From Halomonas sp. H10-9-1 (lineage in GTDB: Bacteria; Pseudomonadota; Gammaproteobacteria; Pseudomonadales; Halomonadaceae), in assembly GCF_040147005.1 (NCBI RefSeq), contig NZ_JAMSHO010000001.1, positions 2,852,001 through 2,916,000 of the forward strand: a stretch of 64,000 nucleotides of DNA, read 5' to 3'. The notes beneath the pieces were generated by a model. It was not told the origin of the DNA, searched no databases, and was given only the letters and a program-made list of their open reading frames with translations. A program made the position numbers and the translations under genes. Positions 46,283 through 54,782 of the stretch are shown one piece after another (positions within the stretch are counted from its first letter, which is position 1; the number at the start of each line of letters is the position of its first letter).

Positions 46283-46776
46283 GCGTCCTCGTCCCCCCAG
46301 ATCGCCCGGACCTTTTTTCGCAGGGCCAGTAACGCTGCGGTTTCCGCCAAGGCCTCGTTCTTGCGAGCCAGCTCTTTCTCCAGCGCCTTGATGCGCTTGC
46401 GCTGCTGCTTGGCCTCGTCGGCCTCACGCTGGCGTTCCGAGTGCGAGAGGCTGGCGGCCTGCTCGCAGTCATGTCGCCAGCGCTCCAGCTGTTCGGGATA
46501 GATCCCCCGACGGCGGCAGTATTCCGCGGTTTCCTGGGTGTTCATCGAGGCGGTTTCGATCACGGCGCTGAACTTGTCCTTGGACGACCAGCCATCGGCG
46601 CCCTTGCCCAGGGCATCCGGCAGGCAACGCCCCTCGGCACGGGCTTCCTTACGCCACTTGTAGACGGTGCCCAGTGAGATCCCTTCCTGCTCCGCGATCA
46701 CCTGCGGAGAGAGGTTGTGGGGAGGCAGCAGCTTGGTGACCACGGCTTGCCGGCGCTCCTCGGAGTAACGAGGCAT
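46279..46776 (-). CDS. IS3-family transposase OrfA
   Basis: A 165-residue DNA-binding protein. The HTH (VIAEQEGISLGTVYKWRKEAR) is at about residues 26-46, and a long lysine/glutamate/glutamine-rich coiled coil follows from residue 110. GGAGACACTC precedes the start. It recognises the IS ends and works with OrfB. Confidence 0.9.
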   Translation of the reverse strand: MPRYSEERRQAVVTKLLPPHNLSPQVIAEQEGISLGTVYKWRKEARAEGRCLPDALGKGADGWSSKDKFSAVIETASMNTQETAEYCRRRGIYPEQLERWRHDCEQAASLSHSERQREADEAKQQRKRIKALEKELARKNEALAETAALLALRKKVRAIWGDEDA

Positions 46777-47374
46777 GAGTGTCTCCTTTCGCCCCTGATC
46801 GGTTTATAAGAACAGGGTATCAGAGGGTACGACACTCATCCTGACACTGGGGGGTAAAGCCCTCTGCCATCAAACCATAAAAGCTAATACCACTTGTGGT
46901 ATTGCCATTCCAAACAATACCTATATCCACTGTCTTTCTGTCACCTGTTATTGTTGGAATAAACTTCAGGGTATCACTATTCAGCTCAACGCATCTACGC
47001 CATGCGTCTATTGCCCCTTGGTAGAAAGTTTGAGATTTTGACAGAGAGCTACTCGATTGATTACTTTCAGATCGATGCGTATCGCACCATGTCTTAAGAC
47101 GTTCAGAAGTTTCAGTGCGCGAAAAATTTCCACCACCAGACCCATAACCGAAAACCTCTAATTCCGCGGCGGCCAATTGTTCGTTCGACAAGCTTTCGAA
47201 GTCACTCCCGCAGTTTCTACTGAATCTAGCGGCAGTAAGCGCCTCCTCGCTTTGGTCAATAGCAATATTACGCAACCCGTGAGAGATTATTGACATACAC
47301 TGTTCGCTGGAATGCACTTCCGCTGACAATAGAACCGCAGCTGCTAATACGTATGTCTGTCTAGATAAATTCAT

Positions 47375-47645
47375 GCTCCCTCCTTTAGCGAGCTGCATTA
47401 AAGAGGCTTTACCTTTAGATGCGCAACAGCCATTAGAAAGCAAGCTCTTTTATTAATACTCGCTTAATCTAAAACAAATGAATTATTATCGGCATTATAA
47501 TGCTCACCTCGCCATTCTATAATACGAGCCTAGTTGATAACGACATGTGTCAACATGACTGCCTTGAGTCGACATCTGTCGAACCAACTCTTTTAACGTA
47601 GACCAACGTTCGGCATCCGGCCAGAAGCAGACGTTGAGCATTTTC
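47375..47645. other. AT-rich cassette spacer
   Basis: No gene is supported here. It contains the presumed leader of the split secreted-protein gene and one copy of the motif CGGCCAGAAGC (47616-47631), which recurs at other cassette boundaries. Confidence 0.5.
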
Positions 47646-47712
47646 TGATATAACGCCAGCAATCAGGCGCGCGGGGCATGAGCGCTCCCTGGACGGCGTG
47701 GTCATGCGATAT
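47646..47712 (-). other. attC-like site separated from its gene by the ISL3 insertion
   Basis: It opens ATATAACGCC and closes GTCATGCG, with CAGG...GCGC pairing across an ATGA-containing centre. It would follow the 189-aa membrane protein gene if the ISL3 element were removed. The right-hand core is imperfect. Confidence 0.5.
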
Positions 47713-47717
47713 TTTTA

Positions 47718-49046
47718 GGTTCTTCGCAGACTGGCGTGAAAGCGAAGCAACCTTAGGCAGAGGCGGGATAGAGAAACGGCGGTAAATCCGAGTAAACTGA
47801 TGTTTACCACAAACCCCAGCCTACGGATACCGCCGTTGCCATGGATGCTACCCCGCTCTGCCTGTTCTGGAAAGGTTTCACCGTCGCCCATCACGAATTC
47901 CTGGATGAGCAAACACTACGGCTCCAGTTGGCGCCTGATGACCTGATCCCGCCAGTCTGCAGCGGCTGTGACCATGCCTGCTTTCTCGTCCATGACGTGC
48001 ATCACCGTCGCGTCCGAGAGGCGCCGTTGCTGATCTACCGGGTGGAGCTGGAGGTGCCGGTACGTCGCCTGCGCTGCCCCGTCTGCGGCCCGACACGCGA
48101 GCGCATTGACTGGTTGCCGGGTCGTTCACCGGTGACCACCACGCTGCGCCAGTGGGTGGAGCGTCTGGTCGAGTTGCTGCCGATCCGGCATGTCGCCGAC
48201 TTGGTCGGCCTGCACTGGCATACCGTCAAGGCCATCGATAAGCAGCGCCTACAGCGTGACCTGCCGGCGCCGGACCCGACGCGGCTGCGTCGCCTGATGA
48301 TGGACGAGTTCGCCCTCCACAAGGGGCACCGCTACGCCACGGTGATTGCGTGTGCCGACACCCAGCAGGTGGTGTGGATCGGCGAAGGTCGCTCCCGGGA
48401 GGCGATCCGCCCGTTCTTCGAATGGTTGGGTGATGCGCGACAGCAGATCGAGGCCGTCGCCATGGACATGAACGCGTCTTTCGATCTCGAAGTGAAGGAC
48501 CAGTGCCCTAACGCCGAGGTGGTCTACGACCGCTTCCATGTCGTGGCCAAGTACGGGCGTGAAGTGATGGACCGGGTGCGCGTCGATCAGGCCAATCAGC
48601 TGCGCGACGACAAGGCGGCCCGCAAGGTGATCAAGGGCAGCCGCTGGCTGCTGCTGCGCAATCAAGACAACCTCAAGCCTGAGCAAGCGGTGAAGCTGGA
48701 GGAACTGCTGGCCGCCAATGCCTCACTGACCAAGGTGTATCTGCTCAAAGACCAGCTCAAGACACTGTGGTTTGCCGAGGACGAGGCGACGGCACGCAGC
48801 GGTTGGCAAGAGTGGGCCGGTATGGCGTTGAGCAGCGGTATCGACGCCTTGGTGCGCTTCACCAAGAAGCTGGAGCCCTACTTGGATGGCATCGTATCCA
48901 GTGCTCGCCACCGGCTAAACACCAGCGTGCTGGAAGGTATGAACAACCGAATCAAGGTCATCAAGCGGATGGCCTACGGGTACCGCGACACGGCGTACTT
49001 CTTCCTGAAGATCCGTGCCGCGTTTCCCGGCAAAATGCGATGAACC
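47718..49046 (+). mobile_element. ISL3-family insertion sequence, copy 2 (1329 bp)
   Basis: Same length and ends as the copy at 463-1791, but inverted. A perfect 8-bp target duplication TATTTTTA lies at 47710-47717 and 49047-49054. It inserted at the very end of a cassette gene; the TAA stop of that gene falls inside the duplicated 8 bp, so the gene remains complete. Confidence 0.96.
47841..49043 (+). CDS. ISL3-family transposase
   Basis: A 400-residue transposase identical in protein sequence to the copy at 466-1668, with the same zinc-ribbon cysteines and DDE region. It is intact. Its GC-rich composition contrasts with the AT-rich cassettes on both sides. Confidence 0.97.
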   Translation: MDATPLCLFWKGFTVAHHEFLDEQTLRLQLAPDDLIPPVCSGCDHACFLVHDVHHRRVREAPLLIYRVELEVPVRRLRCPVCGPTRERIDWLPGRSPVTTTLRQWVERLVELLPIRHVADLVGLHWHTVKAIDKQRLQRDLPAPDPTRLRRLMMDEFALHKGHRYATVIACADTQQVVWIGEGRSREAIRPFFEWLGDARQQIEAVAMDMNASFDLEVKDQCPNAEVVYDRFHVVAKYGREVMDRVRVDQANQLRDDKAARKVIKGSRWLLLRNQDNLKPEQAVKLEELLAANASLTKVYLLKDQLKTLWFAEDEATARSGWQEWAGMALSSGIDALVRFTKKLEPYLDGIVSSARHRLNTSVLEGMNNRIKVIKRMAYGYRDTAYFFLKIRAAFPGKMR

Positions 49047-49051
49047 TATTT

Positions 49052-49621
49052 TTATAGGACTACAACACTAATTGCCAGCAGAGCCAAAAACATAGCCAGA
49101 ACAATCGTTAGCTTTAATCGCGTCAAAATCAGCCACTTTGGCCAGTCATTTTTCTTCATGTGTTGATTCGCTCTCCATATAAGCTCTCCATCACGGACGC
49201 GATTCCACTCCTGCTTCAGGAGATCTTGCATCAGCTCAGCAAGCTCCGACTTCACCATGGAGTACTTTTGGCTGCCACCAGTCTTACCAATATATTCGTC
49301 TGGAATCCCTTCAATTTGTTCCAAGAGGGATTTTGAAGGTTCTTCAGTGCGATTCAAGAACAGCTTCGAATGACAGATCAGACCTATTAGTTTAACTTTT
49401 TCACGATAGGCCTCTTCGTCATTCTTGTACGCGACATCGGTATACACTTCTCCTTGCGTAAGAATCTCAGACAGGATGCCCCTGACCTTATCAATCCACT
49501 CTTGCCTGAACGTCGAGATCTTTTGCTCACGGGTCAATAGGGTAGATATGAAACTACCTATTAGCGCTCCAAATACGGTACCGAGTCCAATGTAAAGCCC
49601 AATTTGGTCACTACTTTCCAT
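49052..49621 (-). CDS. Cassette-encoded hypothetical membrane protein (189 aa)
   Basis: A 189-residue protein with a transmembrane helix at each end: GLYIGLGTVFGALIGSFIST near residues 8-27 and LTIVLAMFLALLAISVVVL at the C-terminus. Between them is a mostly helical, charged domain containing FRQEWIDKVRGILSE. Both ends in the membrane with a soluble middle is a layout seen in several small defence or stress membrane proteins, but I do not recognise the family. An attC site precedes it and an ISL3 element abuts its stop codon. Confidence 0.7.
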   Translation of the reverse strand: MESSDQIGLYIGLGTVFGALIGSFISTLLTREQKISTFRQEWIDKVRGILSEILTQGEVYTDVAYKNDEEAYREKVKLIGLICHSKLFLNRTEEPSKSLLEQIEGIPDEYIGKTGGSQKYSMVKSELAELMQDLLKQEWNRVRDGELIWRANQHMKKNDWPKWLILTRLKLTIVLAMFLALLAISVVVL

Positions 49622-49649
49622 TTAGCACCTCTCAACAGCAGCATTCAAC

Positions 49650-49729
49650 ACATAACGTCTGACTTACGCACCGATTTGGAACCTCGAAGCGGCAGAAAAT
49701 TGGTCGCTGTGCAGCCGGTTGTTATGCGA
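49650..49729 (-). other. attC site
   Basis: The site is bounded by CATAACGT and GTTATGCG. Arms CGATTTGG.../...AATTGGTCG and an unpaired centre give the imperfect hairpin of an attC site. It follows the 251-aa protein gene on the minus strand. Confidence 0.75.
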
Positions 49730-49734
49730 GCACT

Positions 49735-50490
49735 TCATAGCTCACCTTGTATTCCACCATCTCTCGTTTGTTCAAAAAAGTCGGGGGGCGGCACGACATC
49801 TTGGTATTGCTTACGCAAGAACTCGATTTGATCAAGAGTGTTCGAAATGGCTCTTGTCCTGAAGATGGCGAATTTTTTGGCGCTTATGTAAGTTCTCAGC
49901 ATTGGCACGAAGACATAGAAAGAGAAAGCAGCTAGCCGTTTCCCTTCGTGCTCTAGCGACCGCAGGTAATCCCAGTAGGTGTTAAGTACGTCGGCCTGTT
50001 GCTCATCGCTAAATTCGAGAAATTTCCGCTTGCTCTTTAGGTTATCGGCGACGAAGGATCTCAGCGCTAAACGGTTGGTATCGTCAGAATTTAAATAGAG
50101 CAACGTATCGAACGCTTGAATAATTTTAATATTGTCATATCCAATGAGTAGCTTGTGATCATCTGGAAGCTTGATAAATGTCATAGGCCCGGCTGCAAGA
50201 ATGTCGAACTCATCTGTGTCCAACGTAAGCTCAAGAAGCCGGCGGTCACCGGAAAGAATTCGCTCTGTAGCGTCGATATGCGGCCCAATGGTGTGCGTTT
50301 GAATGATTAGCTCCGAGTGCACTATCCTGCCAAGTACGTCCACCATGTATCCGACGGCGTAAAGCCGCTGCCTGTGCTCTTTCCGGTATTGATTAAGCGT
50401 TTGTACAATCAAGACCGTAAATGAAGCACCCACGGTTGCCAAAAACGGCAACCACAACCTAGCAGTCAGAGAGATCGTTTCTTCTGCCAT
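49735..50490 (-). CDS. Cassette-encoded hypothetical protein with N-terminal membrane anchor (251 aa)
   Basis: A 251-residue protein. One hydrophobic segment (LWLPFLATVGASFTVLIVQTL, residues about 12-32, split by its proline) anchors it; a possible second lies near residue 200 (LAAFSFYVFVPML). The remainder is charged and helical. No family is recognised. It is a single-gene cassette with its attC site starting 6 bp beyond the stop codon. Confidence 0.65.
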   Translation of the reverse strand: MAEETISLTARLWLPFLATVGASFTVLIVQTLNQYRKEHRQRLYAVGYMVDVLGRIVHSELIIQTHTIGPHIDATERILSGDRRLLELTLDTDEFDILAAGPMTFIKLPDDHKLLIGYDNIKIIQAFDTLLYLNSDDTNRLALRSFVADNLKSKRKFLEFSDEQQADVLNTYWDYLRSLEHEGKRLAAFSFYVFVPMLRTYISAKKFAIFRTRAISNTLDQIEFLRKQYQDVVPPPDFFEQTRDGGIQGEL

Positions 50491-50849
50491 AATTTCAGAT
50501 TACATGACAGGTATTAGACTGCCAATCGCATGATTCGATAAATGTGCCGGCACATTTTCTTTTGTTATGCCGCATACCTGCCTCTCCCATTATCCTGAAA
50601 CAAAAAATTAATATTGATTCGGTTACATAATACCAATCATCGTGTCAGCTGGATAATTCCAATGAACGCACCCGCAGTATTTTCCAGTATTTAGGCTATG
50701 AGGCGACAGCAGCCAAACTCAATTCATCAGTATAGACTAACATTACTAGTTCGGCCAGAAGCGAACAGCTAGTACGCTCGACGACTCTTTTGTAGATACC
50801 TACTCGACAGCCACAATAACAGGAATGTTGCGTAAGTCTGTGTCCATAA
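50491..50849. other. Cassette boundary region with repeats
   Basis: No gene is supported. It contains the palindrome AAATGTGCC/GGCACATTT followed by TTGTTATGCC (about 50540-50571), which may be a degenerate attC. It also holds an ACCAATCATCGTG motif at 50632 that recurs near 58051, and a TTCGGCCAGAAGCG motif at 50750. Confidence 0.5.
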
Positions 50850-51992
50850 TTACTTGGCCAGATCACCTGAGGCATAGAGGTCCGACACACCAGCTAACGT
50901 CACTGGGCCAGCAACATCAAACGAATGTTCGATCAATAGCGGGGTCGGTATCTCGTTGGCTAAGATGCGAACCTGAAGCACATAGTTGCCCGGGCCTGAT
51001 GGCAGGATTGCCAGATCCTCCTCAGCGCGAGTCGTTTGGCCTGGCCGCATCGTTTCTATTGTTACGTGCGCCACCGGTTCGCAACCTCGTTCATCCACGC
51101 TCACCCGCTGATTGGCACGTTCGAATATAGTTTGCATGTTGGCAAGGTGGGCGAAACCAGATGAGTCGGGTTCCTCAGGCATATGATCGGCACGAAGTAG
51201 CGAAACGGATTCACCCTCCGGACAACGGCACACCATTTCTATGTGTGTGTCCCCGAGAGAGAAGTCAGATTGGTTAGTCAAGGATAACCGCACCTTGATC
51301 ACACGCTTCCAGTTGGCACGGTAGTTGGCGACGTCTCGCAAGTAGCTTTTGTTGACGTGCTGGTATGAAACGGAATACATGTCGCTTCGCCCCACCGAAT
51401 AGTCTGGCAAGTCGTCCGGAAAGTTCAGGAACTCCCTTTCGAAGGAGTGTGGCAGGGGCTGGTTCTCCGGTGTTTGGAATAACAGCTGGATCTCGGCTTC
51501 GCCTCTCACCATATTGGCCGCTCCCATCATCGCTATCTCTCGAGGTGAGGCGATCCCAGTGGCGCTACCCCGGCGAACATAGACCGTATCCTTGGACAAT
51601 TTACCGTAGTCCTTCTTGAGGTAGAACGGCCGTTGCTGCTGCGGAATAGAGATCACAGCGATATGCTGGCCATCGAACAACCGTTCCTCGTAACGAAAGG
51701 TCAGTTTAGTCTCTAACTTTCCATTCACGAACTCCTGGAGACGAGCATCGTCGATAACGCCTTCTGGAGACAACCCTACTACGTCTGCCGGATGTGGTGG
51801 GTTCTCCTTGAATCCCATCAGGATGTATGCGGTGCTATCTCGGTGCGTGTTGGCTAGGGCGAGAATGTCCTTCAAAATCTCCGATTTCTCTTCGTCACTG
51901 GCCTTGGCGAACGGGTAGCGTTCGGCTTTGTAGTCCAGATCAGAGCCTTCTCCTCTATAACGTAACTCCTCAAGAAACGCATCGGTGAGCAT
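50850..51992 (-). CDS. Schlafen AlbA_2-domain protein, possible defence function
   Basis: A 380-residue protein. Residues about 5-160 form an AlbA_2 (Schlafen-type) nuclease/nucleotide-binding domain: SDLDYKAERYPF, then KDILALANTHRDSTAYILMG, VISIPQQQRPFYLKK and VYVRRGSATGIASPREIA. The C-terminal 200 residues are beta-rich and unrecognised. The ATG at 51992 has GGAGGAAA upstream; an ATG eight codons earlier does not. AlbA_2 domains are common in anti-phage genes, and its neighbour is a DarTG-like pair, so defence is plausible but unproven. Confidence 0.75.
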   Translation of the reverse strand: MLTDAFLEELRYRGEGSDLDYKAERYPFAKASDEEKSEILKDILALANTHRDSTAYILMGFKENPPHPADVVGLSPEGVIDDARLQEFVNGKLETKLTFRYEERLFDGQHIAVISIPQQQRPFYLKKDYGKLSKDTVYVRRGSATGIASPREIAMMGAANMVRGEAEIQLLFQTPENQPLPHSFEREFLNFPDDLPDYSVGRSDMYSVSYQHVNKSYLRDVANYRANWKRVIKVRLSLTNQSDFSLGDTHIEMVCRCPEGESVSLLRADHMPEEPDSSGFAHLANMQTIFERANQRVSVDERGCEPVAHVTIETMRPGQTTRAEEDLAILPSGPGNYVLQVRILANEIPTPLLIEHSFDVAGPVTLAGVSDLYASGDLAK

Positions 51993-52108
51993 TTGTTTCC
52001 TCCTCTCTAACCCCACTGCTTCCCGTAAGTGCTGGGTGAATTTTCACCCGTCCATCAGCGTATACTCAATTTCCCAATTCGGCCAGAAGCGGCCATTTAG
52101 AAAAACTG

Positions 52109-52191
52109 ATATAACGCTCGGCTCTGCGGCTGGCAAAATCAGAGGCGAAGCCGGAGCTTTTGCCAGTCCGTCAGCAGCCGCTTGTTAGGGC
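52109..52191 (-). other. attC site of the DarT-HD cassette
   Basis: The site is bounded by TATAACGC and TTGTTAGGGC. Long arms pair GGCTGGCAAAA with TTTTGCCAGTCC, with GAAGCCGG in the centre. It begins within the last bases of the macro-domain gene. Confidence 0.85.
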
Positions 52192-53315
52192 TTGATCTCT
52201 GTTGAGAAATCACAACCAACCACTTTCACTGGCTCAGAATTTATACTGATAGCCGCCAAATAATCATCATCCTGAAGTTCTTCATATTTAACGAAATATG
52301 AATGTATTTTGTTTTTTAAAATAATATTTCTTTGTTTTTCAATCCATTTAAGTCTATCGGTTGTAAAGAAGACTGACTTACAGATAAATATACGACTAAG
52401 AACAGAAGGCATATATTCTCTTTTATCGAATTCTGAAAAAGGGTCACCTATGGAAAGAATGGAAATATTTCCATCTTCCTCCTTATCACGCATTTTATTA
52501 GCGGAATAATAAATACCGCTCGGCAGGAAAACCCCAGTTTTAACTCCCTTTTTCATAGCAACTAAAGCCATTCGCTTATCGAATGCAGAGCCACCAAACA
52601 GAACACTATGATTGTTAACTTCGCAATAGTTTATTAGCTCATTGACGACAGACTTTTCTTCCTCGCTAGGCTTTGTTCCAGAGATTATAGCAATATCAAA
52701 TTCTGTGGTTAAGTTCCCTAGAACCCAGAGATCTTTTTCTGTATAGCGTGTCAATCCAATCGGATAATGTTTTTCATTCTTCCTTACAAGTCTCACACCT
52801 AGATTCTTAAGTTCGGATATCTTTTCAGGCGTGATTGACAGATTTTTTCCAGCCTTTTTAGAAGCTTCAGGCTCAAACACAAGAATATTGTTTGACGTTT
52901 TTTCAAGATATTTTAGGATAAGCCGCTTAACTTCCCCCCAATCCAGGCCGCCATGTCCGCAGCCAAGAGCAGGTAATGTTATCGTCAACCCTTCTTTATT
53001 CTTTAAGTAATTAGAAAGCCAGATGAGGCCATCTTCAACATACTCATATTCAGAGGGGTTTCTCCAATGATTTTTTGTAGGGAAATTTATGATTTCAATC
53101 CCTTTCGAAAACATATCTCCTTGCTTCCAAACAGTAGGCTTTCCAGGGGCAATTTCTTTTTCTTTGCATTGCCGAGCATACTCCTTGAACATCTCAGGGT
53201 ATTTTTTCTTGAAAGCTAGTGCCACACCAGCACCCATGACGCCAACGCAGTTGACCGTATTGATTCTAATGTCAGCATCAAAATCGAAGAAATCACCTTT
53301 AACAAACTCTAGCAT
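52185..53315 (-). CDS. DarG-like macro-domain antitoxin fused to a DprA/SLOG-like domain
   Basis: A 376-residue protein. Residues 1-150 are a DarG-type macro domain: INTVNCVGVMGAGVAL with Asn22, INFPTKNHW with Lys81 (the catalytic lysine position in DarG), and PALGCGHGGLDWGEV. This domain should remove ADP-ribose from DNA. Residues about 170-345 match the DprA-like Rossmann pattern: HYPIGLTRY, LWVLGNL, IAIISGTKPSEEE, VLFGGSAFDKRMAL, TGVFLPSGIYY. Known DarG proteins have a different C-terminal part. It overlaps the upstream toxin gene by 7 bp and is AT-rich. Confidence 0.85.
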   Translation of the reverse strand: MLEFVKGDFFDFDADIRINTVNCVGVMGAGVALAFKKKYPEMFKEYARQCKEKEIAPGKPTVWKQGDMFSKGIEIINFPTKNHWRNPSEYEYVEDGLIWLSNYLKNKEGLTITLPALGCGHGGLDWGEVKRLILKYLEKTSNNILVFEPEASKKAGKNLSITPEKISELKNLGVRLVRKNEKHYPIGLTRYTEKDLWVLGNLTTEFDIAIISGTKPSEEEKSVVNELINYCEVNNHSVLFGGSAFDKRMALVAMKKGVKTGVFLPSGIYYSANKMRDKEEDGNISILSIGDPFSEFDKREYMPSVLSRIFICKSVFFTTDRLKWIEKQRNIILKNKIHSYFVKYEELQDDDYLAAISINSEPVKVVGCDFSTEIKP

Positions 53316-54652
53316 GGACTATTGCACCCTAAAACATGAAGCATTCTGCTTTTTAAAGCTTCAATCGATTGCCCATGAGATATTACCCAAAACATATTGA
53401 TTGAGTTCATGTCTGCCTTAGCAAGAGCTATAAGCATATTTAGATCGTTTTCATTTTCAATAACATCGGCCAATTGTTTTTCATCACGCCCTCTAGCAAC
53501 AATATCTCCGATCAGATCATCATAGGTCACCAAAATGACTATTTTCCTTATTGATTCCTCACTAAGCCCTCCAATATCCTCAGTGAGGATTCTCTTTAAC
53601 ATAGGCAATGACTTCACGGCATGATCATTATCAGCCCGATTCATCCCATCTATCCCCCATCGAGATTTTGGTCCTTTTCCTATATCGTGCAAATACGCCG
53701 ACAACAGAACAATTTCTTTATCCTCTTCTGATAGCTCATTATATTCGAGTAACTGATTAAGGCCTTCAGCTACTTTTCTGCTATGTGTGCCAACATCATC
53801 TGTATGTGGCCCGTAACTGGCTCTTAATCCATCAATATCATCAAGTTCTTTTATCGAAGAGAAGTTAATTGCTATAGCGTCTAGTGAGGCGCGAATACTT
53901 CCATATTTTTTGTGGCTACATGCACTTTCACATATTTCTGAAATAGTCTGTTCAACTTGACTTTTTAGAAATCTAGGACCAGTTATAATTGATTTTTTTC
54001 CGCCTTCGTAAAAATTAATGTAGTAGTGGTCTGTATCAAATTGGATTCTTGGGGGCTGTATTCCTTTAGCTAGGAATATCTTTTCCACTTCTCCCTTTAT
54101 CCATTCATTCCAGACAACGATGTAAGAAACTTCGGAAATATCTACACTGTCAGGTATAAGCAGCTCTGCCATTTTCTGATGCCGATATTCATCTGTTGGG
54201 CATCCCCACTTTTTATCATCAATAGCACTCCAGTTTAAAGAGTCAAGCATATTTGCTGATGATAAATTATAAAATCTTGGAGGAGCATCTGTATTTGCGG
54301 AAGCGTCGGAAAATACAACTCCCGCTCTTTGTTCAAGAATCTCTATCGGAACTGCAAAATATAACAGTAGGGGCTGGTCTACATTCTTCTTATTAATTAC
54401 ACCAAGTTGCATGGATGTTTTTTTTGAAAAATAAAAAGGAACGTAGTCGTGAACAAACTTTCCTCCAGAGCACAGCACAGGCATAATGCTCCTTCTCCCT
54501 TGAATCCCTTGCTCAGCAATGTTCTCGTGAGATACCCCACGAGCATTCTTTAAGTTTGTACACAACAACCCACTATCAATGATCGATTCTAGGTTATCGA
54601 TCAAAGTAAAATGATACGCGTATCTTCCTTTTAGTCCCTGTGGGATGCTCAT
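53309..54652 (-). CDS. DarT-like DNA ADP-ribosyltransferase fused to an HD domain
   Basis: A 447-residue protein. Residues about 8-215 are DarT-like (DUF4433): His14 in YHFTLIDNL, Arg54 and Arg55, DYVPFYF at 69-75, and Glu163 in KMAELLIP, where DarT has its catalytic glutamate. It should ADP-ribosylate thymidine in single-stranded DNA. Residues about 275-430 form an HD domain with His290, His322-Asp323 (LHDIGKG), His344 and Asp414 (KADMNS), a metal-dependent phosphohydrolase signature. GAGGAAT precedes the start. Toxin first, antitoxin second is the darTG order. Confidence 0.85.
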   Translation of the reverse strand: MSIPQGLKGRYAYHFTLIDNLESIIDSGLLCTNLKNARGVSHENIAEQGIQGRRSIMPVLCSGGKFVHDYVPFYFSKKTSMQLGVINKKNVDQPLLLYFAVPIEILEQRAGVVFSDASANTDAPPRFYNLSSANMLDSLNWSAIDDKKWGCPTDEYRHQKMAELLIPDSVDISEVSYIVVWNEWIKGEVEKIFLAKGIQPPRIQFDTDHYYINFYEGGKKSIITGPRFLKSQVEQTISEICESACSHKKYGSIRASLDAIAINFSSIKELDDIDGLRASYGPHTDDVGTHSRKVAEGLNQLLEYNELSEEDKEIVLLSAYLHDIGKGPKSRWGIDGMNRADNDHAVKSLPMLKRILTEDIGGLSEESIRKIVILVTYDDLIGDIVARGRDEKQLADVIENENDLNMLIALAKADMNSINMFWVISHGQSIEALKSRMLHVLGCNSPC

Positions 54653-54686
54653 AAGCTATTCCTCGCTAATCCGATGTTCGATTGGT

Positions 54687-54746
54687 GCCCTAACGCCAGA
54701 GCTGAGCCGCGTGTCCCCACGTCGGCTCGAGCTCCTTGTTGGGCGG
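54687..54746 (-). other. attC site
   Basis: The site is bounded by GCCCTAACGC and GTTGGGCGG. Arms GAGCTGAGCCG/CGGCTCGAGCTC flank a short centre. It lies between the small-protein cassette and the DarT-HD cassette. Confidence 0.85.
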
Positions 54747-54782
54747 TAACGCGACATACCCCGCATGCCGCTCAGGAAGCGC

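Larger units (their letters stand above)
45191..46834 (-). mobile_element. IS3-family insertion sequence (about 1644 bp)
   Basis: It holds overlapping orfA and orfB on the minus strand. Both ends begin TGTCG going inward, with further similarity (TGTCGTACCCTCTGA against TGTCGCCTCTGA). No perfect target duplication is seen at these ends; a 3-bp GAT repeat would exist if the left inner end were extended by 3 bp. The insertion splits a secreted-protein gene. Confidence 0.8.
44405..47374 (-). pseudogene. Secreted cassette protein split by an IS3-family element
   Basis: The first part (47374 to 46835, 180 codons) has a strong GGAGG site, a signal peptide (TYVLAAAVLLSAEVHS) and ends FTPQCQDE at the IS. 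The second part (45190 to 44405) continues DSLTTTVTCTAREPNGK to the stop. Removing 45191-46834 restores one frame of about 441 residues with paired cysteines. The host gene is AT-rich, unlike the chromosome. I do not recognise the family. As it stands the protein is truncated and ends with residues encoded by the IS. Confidence 0.8.
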
